Source: a virus
Strand: one strand, 5' to 3'
DNA: 36,144 bases
Virus record (IMG/VR): IMGVR_UViG_3300013128_000856
Coordinates: 1 to 36,144 of that record
Shown: positions 32,740 to 36,144 of the stretch, piece by piece
Layout: the number at the start of each line of letters is the position of its first letter
Numbering within the stretch: position 1 is the first letter of the stretch
Notes under the pieces: generated by a model
What the model was told of the DNA's origin: nothing
Database searches by the model: none
What the model saw: only the letters and a program-made list of their open reading frames with translations
Made by a program: the position numbers and the translations under genes

Positions 32740-33125
32740 GACATAAGTGTACACCGCAGGTATATGTGGGTCATGTACACGTTGAACCACACGATTGGGT
32801 AATGCATTAGATTCAGGATCTCTAGTCGATCACAAACAAATTTTTCGATTTCTCGAATGTACATGACCCTCCAAGTTGCTCCTCAGCATTGCCTGGAATT
32901 TGTGTTTGCGTCGATAGATTAAGCCGGGTTTGCGAAACCATGTGGGTCTTGGGATATATTCCCTTTTGCGCGGTTTGGCTACCACGCTGGCAAATCCTTA
33001 GTGAAGTTACTCCACTTCTCGTCAAAGTTTTATTCGCACACTGGTGAAAGGTGAAAACCTGACCGAAATGTTTTCGTTGTACACAAATGGACATAACGGC
33101 CCGAAACCCTTAATTTGGCTATAGA
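32740..33125 (-). ncRNA. Candidate large structured RNA, unnamed
   Basis: No convincing gene is present. On the minus strand many helices form: GGGTCATGTACA with TGTACATGACCC (12 pairs; 32858-32869 with 32768-32779), directly flanked by hairpin UUCGA-GAAA-UCGAA (32844-32857) and by a hairpin closed by UCCAGG/CUUGGA with inner UGCU/AGCA (32870-32897). Others are GCGUGGU/ACCGCGC (32968-32987), GGGA/UCCC (32951-32963), GAAGU/ACUUC (33003-33018), and long-range AUUAAG-GGUUU (33104-33114) with AAACC-CGG-CUUAAU (32918-32931) and GUGUACA/UGUACAC (33078-33084 with 32747-32753). Two helices use G-U pairs only on the minus strand, which sets the strand. Ends are approximate. Confidence 0.6.
32768..32869. 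repeat. Inverted repeat with 12-bp arms
   Basis: Plus-strand GGGTCATGTACA at 32768-32779 and its exact complement TGTACATGACCC at 32858-32869, separated by 78 bases. It forms a main helix of the candidate RNA. Confidence 0.9.
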
Positions 33126-33153
33126 ACAAAACTCAAAATACTTACTAAAAACA

Positions 33154-33217
33154 ATGCGGAAATGGGAGTCGAACCCATATTGTCAAAGACCGTGTTATCC
33201 GTTTACACAATACCGCA
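33154..33217 (-). pseudogene. Degenerate tRNA-Gln (anticodon region UUG) lacking part of anticodon arm
   Basis: The minus strand shows tRNA parts: acceptor TGCGGTA/TTCCGCA (6 of 7 pairs), a D arm GTGT-AAACGGATA-ACAC with the conserved GG, and T arm ATGGG-TTCGACT-CCCAT. Between D and T arms only 13 bases remain (GGTCTTTGACAAT), about 9 fewer than needed. GGTCTTTGAC matches the 5' part of a tRNA-Gln anticodon arm (CUUUGAC, anticodon UUG), so its 3' stem and part of the variable region are missing. It is directly upstream of the candidate RNA. Confidence 0.7.
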
Positions 33218-33231
33218 AAATGATAGGCCCA

Positions 33232-33762
33232 CTATTTATACACTTTTCTTGGGTTTCTTATCTTAATTTCATCTAATTCCGAAGCAGAAACAACAAAATT
33301 TTCGGGAAGTTTAGGCCCGTATTGTTTTCTTTGCTTAATTTTATTAAATTTTTCTCTAGTTATTTTACCTATTAGTTCTACTTCTAGTGTAATTGGGTCC
33401 ACCCTCATAAGCACATAAACGCTAGGATGCTTTTTATTGAACTCCTGAACCTTGATTTTTAACTCTGGCTCTCCGGCCCCAAAATAGGTCACGGTTTTAA
33501 TTTCAACTCCTTTGAAGTCATACCCCTTGTCTCGCACGGAATAAATATTCTCGTCGATTGGAAGCCCTTTAACGGTGGCCCAGGCCATCTCTCCTAGAAC
33601 ACCTATTAGATGCGGGGCATATTCATTAGGAATGCCGAATTCGTTTTTCTTTTCTGGGAAATAAATGGATCGATTTCTAAAAGAAATATTTTTTGCTTCA
33701 TGACGCGCGATTGCTGTTTCAACGGCTTTTTCTAATTGTTTTGAATTAAACTTGATTTTCAT
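33232..33762 (-). CDS. PD-(D/E)XK-like protein
   Basis: A 176-residue protein starting at ATG 33762, overlapping the deaminase stop by 17 bases. GVLGEMAWATVKGLP begins with a helix containing Glu, then GYDFKGVEIKTVTYFG gives a possible D...E-x-K active site, and SVYVLMRVDP and VELIGKITREKF are the later strands. This is the layout of small restriction-like nucleases often seen in phages. No target is known. Its stop is followed by 14 bases and then the decayed tRNA. Confidence 0.65.
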   Translation of the reverse strand: MKIKFNSKQLEKAVETAIARHEAKNISFRNRSIYFPEKKNEFGIPNEYAPHLIGVLGEMAWATVKGLPIDENIYSVRDKGYDFKGVEIKTVTYFGAGEPELKIKVQEFNKKHPSVYVLMRVDPITLEVELIGKITREKFNKIKQRKQYGPKLPENFVVSASELDEIKIRNPRKVYK

Positions 33763-34207
33763 AGTCAGTAGACGCTCTCAATTCCTCTGGTTTGTAAAGA
33801 CACAATTCTACGCCAGCTTCTGCAAACATTTCCTTTGAAAGTTTAAAACTGTCGGCCCATCTTGTATTATAGTTAACAACTGAAACAACTCTAGCGATTC
33901 CAGATTGTATAATAGATGCCGCGCACACGCTGCACGGCTGAAATGGATATGTGTATATTACCGAATTTTCAAGATTTTTATTTGCAAAAATAATTGCATT
34001 TTTTTCTGCATGAAGAATTATTGCGAGTTTTTTGTTTCTATCCAACAATCTATCGTCATCTTTTATACCACGGGGAAAACCGTTAAAACCCAAAGAAATT
34101 ACGCGGTTTTTATCATCAACGATAACTGCTCCAACCTTCGTAGATGGATCTAGCGACCATTCAGAAATGTGTTTCGCTAGACCCAAAAATCTTAAATCCC
34201 ACTTCAT
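33746..34207 (-). CDS. dCMP deaminase
   Basis: A 153-residue protein. The Zn site is HAEKNAI (His and catalytic Glu) with PCSVCAASI (two Cys), and the nucleotide region is STKVGAVIVDDKNRVIS and GFNGFPRG, as in phage and bacterial dCMP deaminases. It makes dUMP for dTMP synthesis and so works with the dUTPase and RNR in this window. It overlaps the upstream gene by 4 bases and the following nuclease-like gene by 17. Confidence 0.93.
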   Translation of the reverse strand: MKWDLRFLGLAKHISEWSLDPSTKVGAVIVDDKNRVISLGFNGFPRGIKDDDRLLDRNKKLAIILHAEKNAIIFANKNLENSVIYTYPFQPCSVCAASIIQSGIARVVSVVNYNTRWADSFKLSKEMFAEAGVELCLYKPEELRASTDYENQV

Positions 34208-34401
34208 ACTTTTTGTCGTTGCAACAGTTCCGATAATTGTTCTAATTCCATTGGAGAAAGCCCCTCTGCATATCTTGCGTCAGCAGACACCGGCTTGTCT
34301 CCTTTTTGGCGAATTATTTGGCAAAATTTTCCGTTAACAAAAAACCCCACTTTGTCGCCAAAAGAATCAACAACCGTTTTTTTATCTTGTAAATAAAACA
34401 T
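34204..34401 (-). CDS. Small unknown protein
   Basis: A 65-residue protein starting at ATG 34401, sharing one base with the upstream stop. The sequence has a strand-rich first half (KTVVDSFGDKVGFFVNGKFC) and a helical end (LSPMELEQLSELLQRQ). No family recognised. Confidence 0.65.
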   Translation of the reverse strand: MFYLQDKKTVVDSFGDKVGFFVNGKFCQIIRQKGDKPVSADARYAEGLSPMELEQLSELLQRQKV

Positions 34402-34646
34402 TATTTTTGTTCCTCCTCGGTTTTTCGCTTTTCAACTTTTATATTTGAACCATATCGATTTGGGTCAGCAGAACCATTATCTAATCTATTTCTTAGTGTA
34501 ACATAATAGTGCTTATCGTCTTGGCAAATAACCTCGCCGTCTTTTAAAACTACATCAAAGTCCGCTGGATCAACAACCATAGAGGAGTGACTGCCATAGA
34601 AAGAAGGGGTTGTAATTTTAACAGATCGATCATTTTTTGTTTTCAT
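34401..34646 (-). CDS. Small unknown protein
   Basis: An 81-residue protein. I start it at ATG 34646 with GGAG upstream; an earlier in-frame start at 34679 gives a poor N-terminus. The main segment is VKITTPSFYGSHSSMVVDPA followed by DFDVVLKDGEVICQDDKHYY and a Lys/Glu-rich tail. It is the first gene after the promoter at 34692-34720. No family recognised. Confidence 0.65.
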   Translation of the reverse strand: MKTKNDRSVKITTPSFYGSHSSMVVDPADFDVVLKDGEVICQDDKHYYVTLRNRLDNGSADPNRYGSNIKVEKRKTEEEQK

Positions 34647-34691
34647 TTTTAATCTCCAAGAATACACAAAAATTACCAATTGTATATTGGT

Positions 34692-34720
34692 ATTATACAG
34701 AAAATTATATCAAAAGTCAA
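34692..34720 (-). promoter_or_regulatory. Sigma70-type promoter for the nucleotide-gene transcript
   Basis: On the minus strand TTGACT (34715-34720) is followed by 17 bases and TATAAT (34692-34697). It sits in the AT-rich gap after the tail-fibre-like gene and would start transcription about 40 bases before ATG 34646. Confidence 0.7.
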
Positions 34721-34730
34721 TACACAAATA

Positions 34731-36144
34731 TTATTGTATTCCGGTAATTTTATCCCCGGCTGGACTTGTTGTTAATGTTTTTGTAACATGAGTTGTTGTT
34801 CCATCGGTGCGCTTAATTGTTAAAGTTGTTCCAGATATATTATTTTCAAGATTAGCCAGTATCAAAGTAGTTAATGAGTGTTCTGGAGCAACTGTTTCAA
34901 CGTTAGATACATTCCGTATCAGAACCCCATCGGCAATTTCATTGACCGCATCGGTTGCCAATGCTGAAGCTGTCAGTGTGTTTGATCGCATCTCAGCTAC
35001 GCTCGCATTTCCAAATGCCCACAATACGATTTTATCTGGACCTCCGTCTTGAGGGTTCACATTCCACGCTCGATCAACTGTCAAAGTTACCGACGAACCA
35101 CCCGCACTGACAGCATTTGTCACAATTCGAGCTTGACCTACTCGCAACTCGCTAGCATCATCGTTGTAAATTGAAACGGTAGCACCAACCAGTGCTGCTG
35201 GCGTAGTTAGTTTCGTCGCTGAATAAGTAACTGTCGTGGCAGTTGAAGAGTTGACTGGTCCATGATCTAAAACTAACTCTGTTTGTAACAAATCAATTTG
35301 AGTAACCAAAGTGACCGTATCGACCTGCCCTACCCCGCCTGCGGGAGTGACATCGAGCGTTCGTCCTGCGGTGGTGGGCTTGAGCCAGTTGCCCTTGTCA
35401 TCGAGTGCCGATGCAGCAATTGATGCTTGGGTAATCGTATTAGCGGCCATTGCACCTACGCTTGCGTCTATGCGACCTGACACGAGTGCCGATGGCAGAC
35501 GGTTTAGCACTGGCGTAAAGTCCACGTTTATAGCCGCGAACTGTGCGTCTAGGTTTGCACTCGCTAGACCCACTGCCGCTCTCAGCGTCGATTCCGTCAG
35601 CACCGCAGTGCCAACCGTGTTATCGACTGCCACGCCGACTGCGACTTGATTGGCAGACGGTACAGCAAGAGTGCCGGTTAGCGTAGCAGGATTGCCGTAG
35701 GTGGTTCCACTTCGCACGTTGCCAACTGCCGGAACGCCAAGAATTTGATCTGCGGAGAATCTCTGGTTTGCCGATCCGGTTGGCGAACCCGGTGTAGCGT
35801 GTGTCGTTGTGCCAGTGCCAGAAACGACACGAAGGAATGTTGTGCGGATAGCAACACGCCCAGCAGTTGAGTCCGTGATACTGCCGATATGAAACACGCC
35901 ATTGGCCGAAGAATTTCCAGTATGATCGATTCCCCACGATGCTGTGCCGTTCGCTTTGACTTCTCCGCTGGAAATTACGTTGCCGGACGCGCCGTTGTGT
36001 TGTATGCCTGCCGCAAGGGAACCACCACCACCTTGGATTGTAGTTGCCGTCGCGGTAATCGTGCCGGATGCGCCGTCGTGACGCAATCCATGCGCGCTAG
36101 TACCACCGCCGCCTTGGATTGTTGTCGCTGTTGCGGTGATTGTG
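34731..36144 (-). CDS. Tail-fibre-like protein, C-terminal part (5' end beyond window)
   Basis: An open frame enters from the right edge and ends at TAA 34731; 471 codons are visible, with no N-terminus. It is Thr/Ala/Gly/Ser-rich. Near the right edge is a 27-residue repeat (TITATATTIQGGGG ... HDGASG). Later segments are NRLPSALVSGRIDASVGAMA, ASALDDKGNWLKPTTAGRTL and, at the end, TLTIKRTDGTTTHVTKTLTT, which resemble repeats and C-terminal modules of phage tail fibres and neck/baseplate proteins. GC content is far higher than in the rest of the window, at least up to about 35100, which suggests recent acquisition. Assignment is by composition and repeats. Confidence 0.75.
   Translation of the reverse strand, partial: TITATATTIQGGGGTSAHGLRHDGASGTITATATTIQGGGGSLAAGIQHNGASGNVISSGEVKANGTASWGIDHTGNSSANGVFHIGSITDSTAGRVAIRTTFLRVVSGTGTTTHATPGSPTGSANQRFSADQILGVPAVGNVRSGTTYGNPATLTGTLAVPSANQVAVGVAVDNTVGTAVLTESTLRAAVGLASANLDAQFAAINVDFTPVLNRLPSALVSGRIDASVGAMAANTITQASIAASALDDKGNWLKPTTAGRTLDVTPAGGVGQVDTVTLVTQIDLLQTELVLDHGPVNSSTATTVTYSATKLTTPAALVGATVSIYNDDASELRVGQARIVTNAVSAGGSSVTLTVDRAWNVNPQDGGPDKIVLWAFGNASVAEMRSNTLTASALATDAVNEIADGVLIRNVSNVETVAPEHSLTTLILANLENNISGTTLTIKRTDGTTTHVTKTLTTSPAGDKITGIQ
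35960..36144 (-). repeat. 81-bp tandem repeats in the tail-fibre-like gene
   Basis: CCTTGGATTG occurs at 36031-36040 and again (CCTTGGATT) at 36112-36120, 81 bases apart, within longer matching blocks such as GTGCCGGATGCGCCGTCGTG and its diverged copy TTGCCGGACGCGCCGTTGTG. At protein level the unit is about 27 residues. More copies probably continue beyond the right edge. Confidence 0.8.

Noticed and set aside
32738-32766. Plus-strand promoter-like TTGACA-17-TATATG at the edge of the candidate RNA
   Set aside because: The -10 lacks the key final T, and G-U pairs in two helices point to the minus strand. It could still give an antisense RNA, so it is noted only.
32634-32864. A 76-codon minus-strand open frame overlapping the coiled-coil gene
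   Set aside because: It overlaps a better gene with a clear AGGAG site and has no supporting start signal or domain.
32822-33094. A 90-codon minus-strand open frame inside the candidate RNA
   Set aside because: No ribosome site before its start, odd composition (many Cys, Ser, Thr, Gln), no recognisable domain, and it coincides with strong RNA helices.
33061-33217. tmRNA made of the tRNA-like part plus the structured region
   Set aside because: A tmRNA would have its acceptor strands at the two ends of the molecule; here both acceptor strands are within 64 bases, and no tag reading frame is recognisable.
34700-34745. Terminator after the tail-fibre-like gene
   Set aside because: Only a weak AT-rich stem (AATACA/TGTATT) is present, without a GC stem and T tract.

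Overview
The window looks like part of an AT-rich tailed bacteriophage genome (or an assembled phage contig). Every convincing gene lies on the minus strand, so transcription runs from the right end to the left. Neighbouring genes are packed tightly. Many stop/start junctions share one base (TAATG) or overlap by four (ATGA/GTGA), and starts are often preceded by AGGAG-like ribosome sites. The host cannot be named from sequence. The contents (own replisome, nucleotide enzymes, glycosyltransferases, a sigma-like factor, tRNAs, holin-like and tail-fibre-like genes) fit a lytic phage of moderate to large genome size. No integrase, terminase, major capsid or portal gene is visible here.

Layout, in transcription order from the right. 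(1) 34731-36144: the C-terminal part of a repeat-rich tail-fibre-like protein, clearly more GC-rich than the rest. (2) 33232-34646: two small unknown proteins, dCMP deaminase and a PD-(D/E)XK-like protein, behind a near-consensus promoter. (3) 32714-33231: a gene-free stretch with a decayed tRNA-Gln followed by about 380 nt that folds into many helices, proposed here as a large structured RNA. (4) 30331-32713: small proteins, a tRNA-Gly with a consensus promoter buried inside it, a membrane protein and a glycosyltransferase. (5) 28714-30334: a sigma-like factor and a virion-like protein with its own promoter. (6) 25748-28710: membrane and secreted proteins (a PAS-domain membrane protein, a holin-like protein, a tail-anchored protein, a Pro-rich secreted protein) and a papain-like peptidase, possibly a lysis or envelope module. 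(7) 22983-25696: class II ribonucleotide reductase and dUTPase. (8) 20433-22960: PhoH and small proteins. (9) 8144-20464: the replication and recombination block, with a RecA-like recombinase, small nuclease, Zn-ribbon protein, DnaB-like helicase, short DnaG-like primase, dNMP kinase, Cas4/RecB-like nuclease, DNA polymerase III alpha split into two genes, HNH endonuclease, DEDDh exonuclease and SSB. (10) 1-8154: a glycan cluster with four GT-B-type genes (one carrying two inteins, one cut by the window edge), a GT2-like protein, a nucleotidyltransferase-like protein and a methyltransferase-like fragment.

Together these genes would supply dNTPs (RNR, dUTPase, dCMP deaminase, dNMP kinase), copy and recombine DNA with a bacterial-type Pol III/DnaB/DnaG/SSB/RecA set, reprogram transcription through the sigma-like factor, and make or attach glycans to DNA, virion or host surface.

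The most unusual items are the candidate structured RNA next to a broken tRNA, the Pol III alpha gene split beside a homing endonuclease, the glycosyltransferase interrupted by two inteins (one directly at its catalytic motif), and the tRNA-Gly containing a perfect TTGACA-17-TATAAT promoter.
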